Source: Ceratotherium simum simum
Taxonomy: Eukaryota > Chordata > Mammalia > Perissodactyla > Rhinocerotidae
Assembly (NCBI RefSeq): GCF_000283155.1
Contig: NW_004454265.1
Span: forward strand, 3,288,201-3,352,200
DNA length: 64,000 bases
Direction of reading: 5' to 3'
Positions within the stretch are counted from its first letter, which is position 1. Each line of letters opens with the position of its first letter. Of this stretch, positions 34,850 through 46,275 are shown in pieces. A program made the translations under genes and the position numbers. The notes beneath the pieces were generated by a model. It saw only the letters and a list, made by a program, of their open reading frames with translations. It did no database searches and had not been told where the DNA came from.

Positions 34850-36599
34850 CATTACAGTTTTTTACCTTACATTCCAAGATCCTGCCTCACTACTGACCAT
34901 TCATTCCTCCAAGGTCGGCATTCCTCCCTATTCACCTTGACGGTGCCTGTTACCAAATAGATTGCTGCTTGATGCCCACTCTCATTTCAACCTTACCTCC
35001 TAGCTTCTTACTCCTAGAACCACCCAGCTGCTCCATCCCACACTTACTTTCATTTTTTTCTGCCTTCATCTCTCTTCTCACTGAGGATTTTGAAGTGTTC
35101 GGGAGACAGGGAGAACCAAGGCACCATGTGGCTTTGTCCCTGAATAGCTCAGGGCTTAGGGCTTAGTGGGGTTCCAGGAATCAGTATTGGACTCAGATTT
35201 GAGCCACCTTGGCTACATTCTGGTTGAATAAACTGTGTGTTACTGGGATGAGGATTTAGCCACTGTTTGTCCCGTTGCTTCTGTTGGAAAATATCTCTGT
35301 GTTCCACACAACCCTTCACCTTCCTCACACACCGGCCTGAACACTCAGGGAAGAAACCAGCGTCTGTACATTCAGCTGAACCAGAGTCTTAGGAATGACA
35401 TACCCTCTCTGCTCACTAGCCCTTCCTTATCCTCTCCATCACCCAGCCCTGTGGGATCGTCTTTACTGCTATTGCCTTATTTAGGTTCTTATCACTTTGG
35501 GCCTGAATTATTGCTCTACACTCCGCCCCCCTGCCCCCACTGGTTAGTCAAATCTACCACCAGCCATCACCACACAACACACTGCTGTCCCCACTTCCAC
35601 ACATCAAATTCATCCCTCCGTATTCAGTCATGGCAGTGTTCCCAAAACATATGTCACTTCCTTGCCTGAATCCCCAAAGCTTTCAGAATAACATTCAAAC
35701 TCTTTGGTTTATGACATACGGTTCATGATCAGGTCCTGCCTACATTTCAGCTCCCTTTTCTCGAAACCTACCACCCACCCACGCACTCTTCATTCTCCCA
35801 TAGAGGGCAGTGTGTAGCTGTAACTTCTGCCACTGATTCACACCTCCATTATTCACATGTGCTGTTTCCTCTACCCGGAATGCCCTTCAAGTTGTAGAGG
35901 AGGAAAACACAGATTTCCCTCTATCCTTCTAACTTTTCAGCTGGGCCTCTGTAACAAAAGACAGATTAACAAGAGAAAAACAAACAGAAGTTTATTAATA
36001 TGTCTACCTCATGTACGCATAGCAGATACCCAGGGAAAAATGAGTAACTCTCAAAGAGGCAGCTTCAAATTCAGGCTTAAACACCATCTTAAGCTGAAAA
36101 AAATAAATAAATAAAGAGGAGGGGAGGCCAGTCATGAGGAGATGACCATGAGAAGTAGGGTTTGTTATGCACACTTAAATTCTCTTAAATCTCCATTGAT
36201 AAGAGTTTCTGATGATTTACAGTCATCCTTCTCTTTCTTGGAGAGACAGAGGCCCTTACAAATGGAGATTTCCTTTATAAATACAAATTTCCCTTACAAA
36301 AGGGTAACTTCCACTCTGTTTTCAAAGCTTCTCCTGTGTTTGCTGTTTCTCACAATAATCCTTATGCCAAAGAGGCATTTTTTGGGGTAGTATATTTTGC
36401 CACCCTTCACCACGAATAGTCAAATTAACTCTATTGATCTTAATGGCCCTTCAAACTCGGTTTACCGTGTGTTACACACTGTGCTAAGAGCAATGTATGT
36501 GTTCCTTGAACCCCAACTTCAATTTAGATGTGCCTCATTTGGGTTCCTTAGCATGCTGTGAATACCTCTATTAGAGCATCTATCATAGATAACACTTGT
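34850..36599 (+). mobile_element. LINE L2 relic, sense, split by an LTR
   Basis: Sense L2 ORF2-end sequence includes TTACATTCCAAGATCCTGCC (near 34868), AAAGCTTTCAGAATAACATT and CGGTTCATGATCAGGTCCTG (near 35720), and GTGCTGTTTCCTCTACCCGG (near 35860). After the LTR at 35950-36409 it appears to resume with CCTCTATTAGAGCATCTATC. The frame is destroyed; 35100-35390 is poorly matched. Confidence 0.6.
35950..36409 (-). mobile_element. solo LTR, antisense
   Basis: Starts TGTAACAAAAGACAGATTAA and ends TATATTTTGCCACCCTTCA, giving TG...CA ends. Antisense AATAAA is at 35991-35996, about 40 bp from the element's 3' end. Flanking CCTC and CCAC may be a decayed 4-bp duplication. Family not named; an ERV1-type LTR is likely. 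Confidence 0.6.
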
Positions 36600-37600
36600 T
36601 TTGTAAGTCTCATTCATTTATTCAACCAATATTTACTTACTGTATGTCACCAACAGTGGGCAACATAGACAAGTCTTCTCCTCGCCAGTTTTACAGTCTA
36701 TAAGAAAGACAACTGAGAAATAACCATAAAGAGAGTAGCATAGCAGGGGAAGTAGAAAGTGCTGCAGGTTATGGGGCTCTTAACACCACCCAGGAGGTCA
36801 GGAAATGCTCCCAGGGAGCCGGCCTTCAGTTGAGGCTGAGGCATGTTCCAGGAGAAGAGAGTAGCCCACTGAAGGCCAAAATGACAGCGCACACATGTGG
36901 GGCCTCTCTGAACAGGTAAACGAAAGACATTCATTGGCAGGGGGCTGGCAAGCCACCAAGATGGAGAGGTGATAGAGGCTTTGGCTCATGGAGGGCTGTG
37001 GAAGCCTTGTTTAAGAACTTAAATTGTTATCGCCAACATAACGTGAAGTCCACTGGACAGTTATAAAAAGGGAATGACAAGATCAGATTTGCCTTTTAGA
37101 ATGATCACTGTGGTGCTCATGAGAATGGAGTGAGTGGGAGGCCAGATTCAGGGACACTAGTCAGGACACGATTGCTGATCCAAGGGAGAGACGAGAGTGG
37201 ACCAGACCAGAGGATGCTAGTAGGAATGGAGAAACATGGACACATTTGCAAGCTGCTTAGGAAGCAGAATTGACAGATTTGGTTGACTTATTAGAAAAAA
37301 GACAGGATGGAGAGGGAGTCAGGGATAAACCCACATTTCTGGATTTAGATGATTATGGGTGCCATTCCTGTAATTGGGAATGTTTGGATGGAGAGGCAGT
37401 TTTAAGAGAAAGAGGATAGGCTCAGTTTAGGACATGATGATTTTGAGGTGTCTTTAAAACAAACAAGTAGAGTTGTCCAATAGATATTTGAATATGCATG
37501 GATCTAGCGTCCAGAGGAGAAGATGGAGACAGGTCTGGAAATAGAGATTTGAAAGTCATTAGTGTATAGGTGGTAATTAAGACCAAGAGGATGGATATGA
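36600..37600 (-). mobile_element. LINE L2 relic, antisense, about 1 kb
   Basis: Begins at the antisense 3' tail (TCATTCATTTATTCAACCAA) and continues through AAAAGGGAATGACAAGATCA, GATTTGCCTTTTAGAATGAT, CACTGTGGTGCTCATGAGAA and GACATGATGATTTTGAGGTG to GAGATTTGAAAGTCATTAGT. It is one of the longer L2 stretches here and lies between two sense L2 pieces. Confidence 0.8.
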
Positions 37601-37735
37601 TCCTATTAGACTGTAAGTCTAATAAGGCAAGAGTCATACCTTATTTACCTCTGTATCCCCAGGATCTAATGCTGTGCCTGGATCAGAATAGGTGCTTTGA
37701 TAATTTTATTGAGTGAATGAATGAGTGAATAACAG
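37601..37735 (+). mobile_element. LINE L2 3' end, sense
   Basis: TTAGACTGTAAGTCTAATAA, CATACCTTATTTACCTCTGT, ATCCCCAGGATCTAATGCTG and a tail of GAGTGAATGAATGAGTGAAT form the classic L2 3' terminus. It is probably the continuation of the sense L2 that stops at 36599. Confidence 0.88.
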
Positions 37736-38629
37736 TGTGAAATACAACTGAGTTTAACTGAAAAAACTGCCTGAATATGAAATATTGAAAGAGAAAAATT
37801 ATTATGGTATTGATATGCACCAAACAAATTTTTAGAAAAGCAGTACTGGAATAGATCATCTAAAAAAAAACGTTGGGTAGAATAATACCTACTCTGAAGA
37901 CAAATGAAATGTATTTCCTTTGTACAAATTAAGGCACAGTTACAGTCAAAAAATTACCAAAGCAGATTGCAAAGGCTATTTTATTATCATCATTTATACA
38001 GTGTCTGTGACGGTGCAATTAAAATTTGATAATCATATTTGTCTATGCATAATAATTAGCAAGAGAGAGAGATAAAAGGCATAGATAAAGAGAAACGAAA
38101 AACAAGCAGCCTTGGAACCACACATTGGGATCCACACAAGTCTCTGTTCACAATGGCCGTCGTGGGGGCTTGCTTTCCATTTTCCACTTGCTCCCCTCAC
38201 AGAACTTAAATGTGAGGGTACAACAAAACTCCTCCTGTGTATTATCATGGTAATTTTGTAATTATTTCCAAAGGGAACTCTTTGAACTCTTTTTGTTCTT
38301 TTATTGAACATAACACTTACGTGTAGGAACACATTCTCTGGAACCAAAGAGTATCTGCCTGCACGGGTAATGGATACAGCTCCACTGCTGAAAGAGTATG
38401 TCCCCACGGCTTTTCAAGCATGTCTCTCTTTTTCTTTTGATTCTTTCATTTCATTGGAAAGCCTAGGAGGTAAAACTCAAGAGATTTTTTCAATTTTTGC
38501 ATCATAATTCCAGTCATTAATACAAGGCCAAAAGATGTATCTCAAATGAGTCATTATCGAGTGCGTAGTGGGGGAGACATCCTCGTCAAAGTCAGACCCT
38601 GTTCATGTTGCAGTGCCCCTGCTCATAGG
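37736..38629. other. unassigned AT-rich sequence
   Basis: No gene or repeat is recognised. Confidence 0.45.
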
Positions 38630-38745
38630 TGGAGGAGCTTCGAGAAGATCGCTCAACCTGGCTGGGCCTCACCCTTCTCATCCGTAAAGTGAGGGACTAG
38701 GTGTGGTGACTCCTAAGACCCCTTATAGCTCTATACATTGATTAT
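38630..38745 (+). mobile_element. MIR-type SINE fragment
   Basis: TGGGCCTCACCCTTCTCATC, CGTAAAGTGAGGGACTAGGT and CCTTATAGCTCTATACATTG follow a MIR-related core and tail. Confidence 0.7.
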
Positions 38746-38989
38746 TCCACCCTCAGGAACATTTTATTACTTTCAACTATGTAGGTTTTATTAAACTTGA
38801 CTTTGCCTCATTATTTTATGATATCTGTTCTCCATTAAATACCATTTTATACACTAACTGTGTCTTCCTGCCCAGGGAAACTAAAAGGCTCAGGACACAG
38901 CGTGAATGTGGGCGTTGGCAACGCTGACGAGAAGGCGTCCGTCCTCTGGGCATCCACACGGGCAGGCATAGCCCAGGCGGGTGAGCTAG

Positions 38990-39165
38990 TTCAGTTCGTC
39001 TTCACAACAACCCTATACAGGAAATATCAATATCCCCACTGATAGAAGAGGAAACTGGCACTTGCATTCATTGGTAACCTGACAACTAGACAGTGCTGTC
39101 GCTTGATTCCAGCCCCGGGTCTGCCTGTATCCAGAGCCTGTGCTCTTAACCACTGTGTTATATCT
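38990..39165 (-). mobile_element. MIR SINE, antisense
   Basis: TTCACAACAACCCTATACAG, AGAAGAGGAAACTGGCACTT, GATTCCAGCCCCGGGTCTGC and TGCTCTTAACCACTGTGTTA follow antisense MIR to its tRNA-like head. Confidence 0.85.
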
Positions 39166-40074
39166 GGATTCCGGCTAGGTCCCACAGGCAGTTGGAGTGA
39201 ACTCGGTAGAAGCAGGTAGCACTTGGGGAGGAGATTTGAATAGAGCCGTCAGGGGGTGTTTATCCACAAGAATGCAGACTTGAGAGGTGAGCAAGGGAGA
39301 GCCAAAATTGGGCTAGATGGCTGCTCAGATTGTGGTTGTAAGGTTGTACAAAGTATCACATCCAAGGGGAGAGGCAGGATGGACACAGGGAAATGAACAG
39401 TGACATTGGTAGCCTATAGAATCTTAGAAGAATTCTCTTCCAGTCTTCATCACTAAGGCCGGGTACAACAGGATTATGTGAAAATTTTTCTTCAAACAGG
39501 ACTTAGTGGTGACATGAGGAAACAAAGCGAAAATATCTATAAGACAATGAAAACGGACCCCAGGAAACAAGTGGCAAGTAGTTTGTGTTGGAGCTTCTCT
39601 CAGTGTCTCAGGAGGGGCATGTTAGAGAGGGTTTCCAAACTGGTCAAAGAAAGAAGGAGAGTTGGAAAAGATGTGCTAGGCAGAGATCTCATGTGCCGGA
39701 TACTCACAACTAGAAGATACAAGAAGTGTCATTGGTGCTGGTGTTCTGGAATGCCAGTCCATCTCGTTTCATGTGGGGAAGACCTCAGAGGCAACCATGC
39801 CCACTGTTTAAAAAGTTGTCAATCAAATAAAAGGTGATATTGAACCTCAAAAGTAAATGGATTGTTTTAATCAGAAAGATGCAGTTGGCTCCTATAAAGT
39901 ATTCTGGCTTATAAAATAAATCTGAATCTAAATCTAAATTCTCAAAAATGAATCTGAATCCAATCAAAACTCTGTATTAATTACCAGCTTACAGTAAAGA
40001 GAGAGGATAAAGAAACAAGTTAAACGGTATCACAAGAAAGTAATCAGCCAAATCCTTATATGGAATATTTTATA
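39166..40074. other. unassigned sequence
   Basis: No repeat is recognised. A 119-codon plus-strand frame at 39478-39837 (cysteine- and basic-rich) has no match I can recall and no supporting features. Confidence 0.4.
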
Positions 40075-40420
40075 GGACAAGTGATCCAGGTTCTCCAACC
40101 ACAAATGACCCAGTTTCTCCACAAATTAATGGCATGAAATAAGGGGAGATGGATTATAGAATAAAAGATACTTAATAGGTATTAATTTAAAAAGAAGTAA
40201 TCAATGTAATACTACTTCTAGTCATTTCAAGTAAATAATTGAACAAGAGAGTACAGGTGTGTGTGTGGGTGTCCACTGCTCTACTGTTTGTAATGGTGGA
40301 ACTACTATGCATCCATTGAAAAAGATGCAGTGTTGAGACAGAAAAGTAAATTAAGAAGGAGAAAAAAGCAGGTTATAGGCTGTATGTATAGTATGATATG
40401 ATATGATAATCAGAAAACCT
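40075..40420 (+). mobile_element. possible L1M/HAL1 relic
   Basis: CAGTTTCTCCACAAATTAAT and GGCATGAAATAAGGGGAGAT, then CTATGCATCCATTGAAAAAG, resemble old L1M/HAL1 3' sequence. Strongly diverged. Confidence 0.4.
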
Positions 40421-40439
40421 AGATTTTAACATAAGACTA

Positions 40440-41235
40440 CTTTCCACTTAAAAGACTTCTGCACCCAATTCCAGTTTGGGGGGGAAGCGGTAGGGGGATA
40501 TTCCCCCACCAACAACAATTCTCTGACACTAGCTGGGTGTCCTGTAATTCAACTCAATTCTGACACTATTTACCCAGAGATAGCATCAGATTCCACAGGT
40601 TACAGGCTCAGTCCTACAAGACTGCCCCCACTTCAGATGCCAATTGCAAGTCCAGGTTGTCACCTGTGCCTCTGATCCAATGGCTATAAATCAGAGGTTC
40701 CTATGATCCCCACCTTGGGTTTGATTAATTTGCTAGAGCAGCTCACAGAACTCAGAGAACAGTTTACTTACTGGATTACCAATTCATTATAAAAGGATAT
40801 AACTCAGGAACAGCCAGATGGAAGAGAGGCATAGAGCAAGGCACGGGGAAGGGCACAGAGCTTCCATGCCTTCTCCGGCCACCACTCTCCCAACACCTCC
40901 ACATGTTCACCCACCCAGAAGCTCTACAAACTCCCTCTTTTTGGGTTTTTATGGAGGCTTCATCATGTAGGCATGATTGATTAAAACATTGGCCATTGGC
41001 GATTGAACTCAATCTCCAGTACCTCGCCCCTCCTTGGATGCTGTGGGTTCCAATCCTCTAATGACGAGGTTGCCTCCACTGGCAACCAGTCCCCATCTTT
41101 AGATACTTCCAAAAGTCACCTCATTAACATAACAAAAGACGCCTTTATAGCTCTCATCACTTAGGAAACTCCTAGGGTTTTAGGAGCTCTATGCCAGAAA
41201 CAGGTCAAAGACCAAATATGTATTTCTTATTATAA
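40440..41235 (-). mobile_element. probable LTR-type repeat, antisense
   Basis: GATTAATTTGCTAGAGCAGC, TCACAGAACTCAGAGAACAG, GGCTTCATCATGTAGGCATG, ATTGATTAAAACATTGGCCA and GGTTTTAGGAGCTCTATGCC form a segment order I recognise from a common mammalian LTR, though I cannot name it. Ends are approximate, near ACCAAATATGTATTTCTTAT. Confidence 0.5.
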
Positions 41236-41559
41236 ATCACCATGTCACACTACTATTGAGCCTTGAGAGAACTAACCTCTCTGAGAGTCAGTTTCCTCAC
41301 CTTAAAATAAGAATGACTATAGTTCCTATCTCATAGAGATGCTATGAGAATTAAATACAATAACATTAAGCACATGGCCTGGCAGAGTAAACTCTCCATA
41401 TATCCTTCTAGAAGATACACCAGAATTCCTAGAGTGGTCATGGCTATCTAAAGAGGAAATTATGGATTTTTTTCCCTTTTCTATTTTAAATAGACTTTCA
41501 TTGTCATTCAACTCTAAAATTTTTGTCATTTTCATTGTGAGAGTGTGTGTATCTTTGTT

Positions 41560-42215
41560 TTTAAAGATTAATAAACTTTATTTTTTAGAGCAGTTTTGTT
41601 ACCACACAAATGGGGTTCTCCTACCTGACATGCATAAAAAAGCCAATTAATTATGGCATCAGCTTTTGGGAAAAGAAGTCAGCTTTATTCTGCAAGATCA
41701 ATCTGCAGGGAGATGGGGCGTGTGCCCTCAGATCTGTCTCCCCGATCCAGGGCTTGGGGCATGATTTATGGGATGAAAGGCAGGGTGGTCTGAATTGTGG
41801 GAATAGATGATTGGAGGTGAGAAGAAGTGAGGTAATCGATGATCTGTGCAAGTGTGGTCAGACTTCATGCCTCTTCATAGGACACGTTCACAAAATGGTG
41901 GCTGTTATGTGATGATCTGAGGGTGGAGTTTTCAGCTCCTTGATGTCAAAAAGATCACTTATGGGGCATTTGTGCAGGTCCAGTTGATGGGTTGGTGGTC
42001 TCAACCAGCCTGTACTGGACAAGGGGTCTCAGTTCCTGAAAAACCACTCTTAATCACTCTGTTGATAAGATAGGGTCAGTTGAACTGGTCCTGGAGGGCC
42101 TGAGGTTACGGTTTTAGGTTCACAGCAAAACTGAATGGAGAATGCAGAGTTCCCATAGACCCCCTGACCCCATGCACATGAACGTCCTTCACTATAAACG
42201 ATATATCCTTTTTGA
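41560..42215 (-). mobile_element. L1M 3' relic, antisense, split by a solo LTR
   Basis: Left part 41560-41596 ends AGAGCAGTTT; right part begins at 42111 and gives TAGGTTCACAGCAAAACTGA, then GAGTTCCCATAGACCCCCTG. Joined across the LTR these form the normal antisense L1M order. Confidence 0.75.
41597..42110 (-). mobile_element. solo LTR (gammaretrovirus-like class), antisense
   Basis: 514 bp with inverted ends TGTTACC and GGTTACG. It is flanked by the perfect 4-bp duplication GTTT at 41593-41596 and 42111-42114. Antisense AATAAA is at 41694-41699, about 100 bp from the LTR 3' end. A 4-bp duplication is usual for ERV1/gamma-type integrases. No gag, pol or env adjoins it. Confidence 0.75.
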
Positions 42216-42286
42216 ACCATGAATTAGTTAGGTCTGATTTTTAATTTTCAAATAAAAGGGAATTTTTAACTGATAATTTGATATTT

Positions 42287-42565
42287 TTTTTTTAATAATT
42301 TTATTTATTTATCTTTTTCCCCCAAAGCCCCAGTAGATAGTTGTATGTCATAGTTGCACATCCTTCTAGTTGCTGTATGTGGGACGCGGCCTCAGCATGG
42401 NNNNNNNNNNNNNNNNNNNNNNNNNNNNNNNNNNNNNNNNNNNNNNNNNNNNNNNNNNNNNNNNNNNNNNNNNNNNNNNNNNNNNNNNNNNNNNNNNNNN
42501 GGATCCGAACCCGGGCCGCCAGCAGCAGAGCGCGCGCACTTAACCGCTAAGCCATGGGGCCGGCC
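42287..42565 (-). mobile_element. ERE SINE, short form, antisense, with internal gap
   Basis: The left end is AT-rich tail, then CCAAAGCCCCAGTAGATAGT, AGTTGCACATCCTTCTAGTT and GGACGCGGCCTCAGCATGG, the gap, and the head GGATCCGAACCCGGGCCGCC to GCCATGGGGCCGGCC. There is no 3' GATGTTAGCTC unit. The 17-bp target duplication CTGATAATTTGATATTT is perfect, at 42270-42286 and 42566-42582. Confidence 0.96.
42401..42500. other. assembly gap (100 N)
   Basis: Exactly 100 N inside an ERE. Comparison with intact copies suggests only about 40-45 bases are missing, so the gap length is nominal. Confidence 0.99.
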
Positions 42566-42582
42566 CTGATAATTTGATATTT

Positions 42583-43544
42583 AATTGCACTGTCATCAGA
42601 GAAAATGGTTTGTATTATCTTGATTCTATAAGAATTTATATTTAAACTTCCATTTTCTTATGTAACCTAATATATGGTAAATATTTGAAAAGAAAGTATA
42701 TTATTTTTATGCAGAGTTCTATATATTTTTTATATGATCTACTATTTTTTTAATATATTTTTCAAAATCTCTGATTACGATTGTGGATTTGTCCATTTTT
42801 CCTGTGTTTTCAAGGTTATGTAGTGGCCTTCTTAATCCTTATTGATCTGTCTTGCCTTCTGTTTGGTTTTCTTACATAAGCTATTTACATAAGGTAGCAT
42901 GGGGCAGGAGTAACAGGGAGATTGGGAAGATTCAGCCGTGTGGCAGTCAGAACGGTGTGGTGGCACCAGCATGCTCTTAGGATGAAGACTGATCTTGACT
43001 AAGCCCAGACTCTAAAGCTTATCACGTCTAAGCCTCAATTTACTCCTCTGTAAAATACAGCTGGTGACAACAACAGTACCTACCCTAACCCAGCCCACAC
43101 CTTGAGATGCCTTGGGGTATGGGTCAGGGAATTGCAGAATCCTGGCAAATTTCCTTTCCCTAATTGGGAAGTAAATCAGTGTTGACTTTGAGTAATACAT
43201 GGGCTTGAGAGAGTTTACCTACTTACAGCAATGAAAAGGAAATTATAAAAAGTATTTTCCTTGCTAAACTGAAATACCCGTGATAATTGTAATGCAATTG
43301 GTCAGTGTCCCTGAATCCTTGGTTCATCACCTCAGTTTTCAGAGGCACTAGAGGAGCTGGGGATAAAGGAGAAATCCTCTGAGTTCCTCATTTCATGATG
43401 TGCTCCAGAGGCAAAAGGAAAGCTCTCCTCAGTTCTCACTTTGTGAGTGATCAAAGTAATTTGTTAATTCAGTCATAATATTTCTAAAATCTCAAGAAAT
43501 TAATAATAGTTAAACTAATAATGGGACTTCACTTGATACTTATT
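42583..43544. other. unassigned AT-rich sequence
   Basis: No gene or confident repeat is recognised. Confidence 0.45.
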
Positions 43545-43555
43545 CCTTTCACTTT

Positions 43556-43792
43556 CTTTTTTGTGTGTGAGGAAGATGAGCCCTGAGCTAACATCTGCTA
43601 ATTCTCCTCTTTTTGCTGAGGAAGACTGGCCCTGGGCTAACATCTGTGCCCACCTTCCTCCACTTTATATGGGACACTGCCACAGCATGGCTTGACAAGC
43701 GGTGTGTTCCTGCGCGCCCGGATTGGAACCCAGGGTGCCACAGCGCAGCAGAGCGTGCGCACTTAACCGCTCTTCACCACTGGGCTGGGCCC
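43556..43792 (-). mobile_element. ERE-related SINE, antisense
   Basis: Two antisense 3' units (CCTGAGCTAACATCTGCTAA, CCTGGGCTAACATCTGTGCC), CCTCCACTTTATATGGGACA, then the antisense head. Perfect 11-bp duplication CCTTTCACTTT at 43545-43555 and 43793-43803. Confidence 0.95.
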
Positions 43793-43927
43793 CCTTTCAC
43801 TTTGTTATATAAATTATTTAAGGTCCTCTGTCCTTCCCTTTCTCCATCAAAGTACAGAAAGCCAAAACTAATCATCTCCCAACCAAATACGTCCAAAGAA
43901 GTGAGCTTCAGAGTCTACAGATGGCTG

Positions 43928-44233
43928 GGGCCGGCCCCGTGGCTTAGCGGTTAAGTGCGCGTGCTCCACTACTGGCAGCCCAGGTTCGGATCCTGGGCGT
44001 GCACTGACGCACCGCTTCTCCGGCCATGCTGAGGCCGCGTTCCACATACAGCAACTAGAGGGATGTGCAACTATGACATACAACTATCTACTGGGGCTTT
44101 GGGGGGGAAAAAAAAGGAGGAGGATTGGCAATAGATGTTAGCTCAGAGCCGGTCTTCCTCAGCAAAAAGAGGAGGATTAGCATGGATGTTAGCTCAGGGC
44201 TGATCTTCCTCACAAAAAAAATAAATAAATAAA
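43928..44233 (+). mobile_element. ERE SINE, long form
   Basis: A box TGGCTTAGCGG, B box GGTTCGGATCC, CATACAGCAACTAGAGGGAT and two 3' units, with an AAAT tail. Perfect 18-bp duplication AGAGTCTACAGATGGCTG at 43910-43927 and 44234-44251. It lies head to head with the antisense copy at 43556. Confidence 0.97.
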
Positions 44234-44359
44234 AGAGTCTACAGATGGCTGTAAGGAGTGCTCTGCCTGGAGTGAACACAGTTTACAATAGTCATGAATG
44301 TTTAACTTTCCAAAGTGTCCATAAGACTTAGTAGGTTTGTCTGGCTCTAAAAAAACACC

Positions 44360-44500
44360 CTTCTCTGGCCCTCAATTTATCCAGTTTATAACAAATATTT
44401 GTGCTGCTACTACGTGCCAGGCACTGTTCTAGGCTTTGGGGAAACTAAAATTGGTAAGACGTGGTCCATGGTGAAGGGAAGCCCAGTCAGTTTAATGAAC
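44360..44500 (-). mobile_element. LINE L2 3' end, antisense
   Basis: TATAACAAATATTTGTGCTG, CTACTACGTGCCAGGCACTG and TTCTAGGCTTTGGGGAAACT, then GACGTGGTCCATGGTG, follow antisense L2. Confidence 0.8.
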
Positions 44501-45460
44501 AAGTAGAGCAATGAATTAACAGCAGTCTATACCAGAGGTTGAAAACAGGTGGCCTGCAGACATTTGGACCACGTGGCATTTTTATTTTTAATCCAGAGAG
44601 TTCAGATAGAAATATGAGTTTTGGGTCCTCTAGAAGAGCCAGCAAATACAGAAAGTAGAGCATTTTGGAGTCACTTTCCAGTATGGCTGCAGTCAACCAG
44701 AATTTAAAAGACCTGCTCTCTTTACAAAGGACACGTACTCCTAAGGTGACCGTAGTCTGCACCCAGCCTGCCTCCCGCGCATGGCTTATCTGCCTGGCTG
44801 CCATAGGAGCGGAAGCCTGTGACGCTTGTCCTGTACCAAATAATCACAAATGAGGTGGTTTTCTGAGAAACCAATGAGAACTTTCACAGCACTTACAAGC
44901 TGTCTTGATACTTCTTTGTATCTAAGGACAAGATTCTAAATAAAATGATTTTAATAAATACAAAAACCCACGCAGCATCATTAATAAGGCTGCAGGAGAC
45001 TCTAGGGCAGCAAGGAATGATCTTGAGGTTTCTTTGTTTAAGATTAAAACGTACTAAACATAAACTACCCACAGTCGATTGGACCAGCTTACTCGACAGA
45101 AGAGCAATTCCTGAGTTGGTGTTTGCTCACAAGCGCAACCAACACGTTTACACTGTTTTTGAAATCTTTTCAACAAATAACCTATAAGTGTTGTACATGG
45201 GTAAGGAAAAAAATATTTGCTGTTAAGCAGAGAACATCTGTAAAGTAATTGCCTATACAGTCATACCCTAACTTCAAATGCATGGTACAGAGCTCTCTAT
45301 ATCTGAAAAAGTCATCTACCAAGAGAAAGAAGCTAAGCTGAATTCTGGAAGGAACAAAAGTGCACTCTGAAAATAAATTGTCCAGATTCCTCCTAGCAGG
45401 TGAATTTAGAACCCGATGTTAGTTTCTGATTGAAATTTTCAGAAAATAAGTACAGCATTT
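44501..45460. other. unassigned sequence
   Basis: No gene or repeat is recognised. Confidence 0.45.
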
Positions 45461-45475
45461 GAAACTGAAAATGCA

Positions 45476-45679
45476 GGGGCCAGCCTGGTGGCGTGGTGGT
45501 TGAGTTCGCACACTCCGCTTCAGCAGCCCAGGGTTTGTGAGTTCGGATCCCAGGTTCGGACCTACACACCGCTCATCAAGCCATGCTGTGGTGGGGTCCC
45601 ACATACAAAATAGAGGAAGATTGGCACAGATGTTAGCTCAGGGCCAATCTTCTTCACCAAAAAACAAAAAAGAAAGACA
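45476..45679 (+). mobile_element. ERE-related SINE, older subfamily, one 3' unit
   Basis: Head GGGGCCAGCCTGGTGGCGTG, B box GTTCGGATCC, GACCTACACACCGCTCATCA, ACATACAAAATAGAGGAAGA and one GATGTTAGCTCAGGGCC unit. Perfect 15-bp duplication GAAACTGAAAATGCA at 45461-45475 and 45680-45694. Confidence 0.96.
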
Positions 45680-45694
45680 GAAACTGAAAATGCA

Positions 45695-45844
45695 ATTGCA
45701 CTCCTGCACTTAATTTTCTAAAGTTTAACTACACACTTTATACATTTCAAAACTTTAAAAATATGTTTTCCAGTTCAATGAAAAGATTATTTGCAAAACC
45801 AAAGTATAGCAAGAGATTGTGATAACCTTTTGAAACAAGTGCAT
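45695..45844. other. unassigned AT-rich sequence
   Basis: Nothing is recognised. Confidence 0.4.
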
Positions 45845-46275
45845 ATGATCTCTGACTTATGATGGTTTGATTTAATGATTTTTCCACTTTACCGCTAGCG
45901 ATATGCAGTGCGATACTCTCTCATGACGCTGGGCGGCAGCAGCGAGACGCAGCTCCCAGTCAGACCCGCGATCACGGGGGTCCACAACTGATATACTTCC
46001 AACAATTCTGCACCCACATAATCATTCTGTTTTCACTTTCAGTACAGTATTCAATCAGTTTCATGAGACAGTCAAAACTTTATTATAAAATAGGCTCTGT
46101 GTTAGATGACTTTGCCCACCTGTCGGCTAATGGAAATGTTCTGAGCATACGGTAGGCGAGGCTGAGCTGTGGTGTTTGGTAGGTTATGTGTATTAAATGC
46201 ATTTTCGACTTATGATATTTTCAACTTACGATGGGTTTATTGGGATGTAACCCGTTGTAAGTCGAAGAAGATCTA
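45845..46275. mobile_element. non-autonomous inverted-repeat DNA transposon, copy 2
   Basis: Left end TCTCTGACTTATGATGGTTT; reverse complement of the right end, CTTCTTCGACTTACAACGGG, pairs with it. The interior matches 402-876 (for example TTTCACTTTCAGTACAGTAT and AACTTTATTATAAAATAGGC). It is less diverged than copy 1 near the right end. Family inferred, not named. Confidence 0.72.

Noticed and set aside
39478..39837. 119-codon cysteine- and basic-rich frame
   Set aside because: No domain or conserved spacing recognised, no promoter or splice context; treated as random.
43928..44010. tRNA gene
   Set aside because: A and B boxes are present, but as the head of an ERE SINE with target duplications; no cloverleaf with a proper acceptor end.
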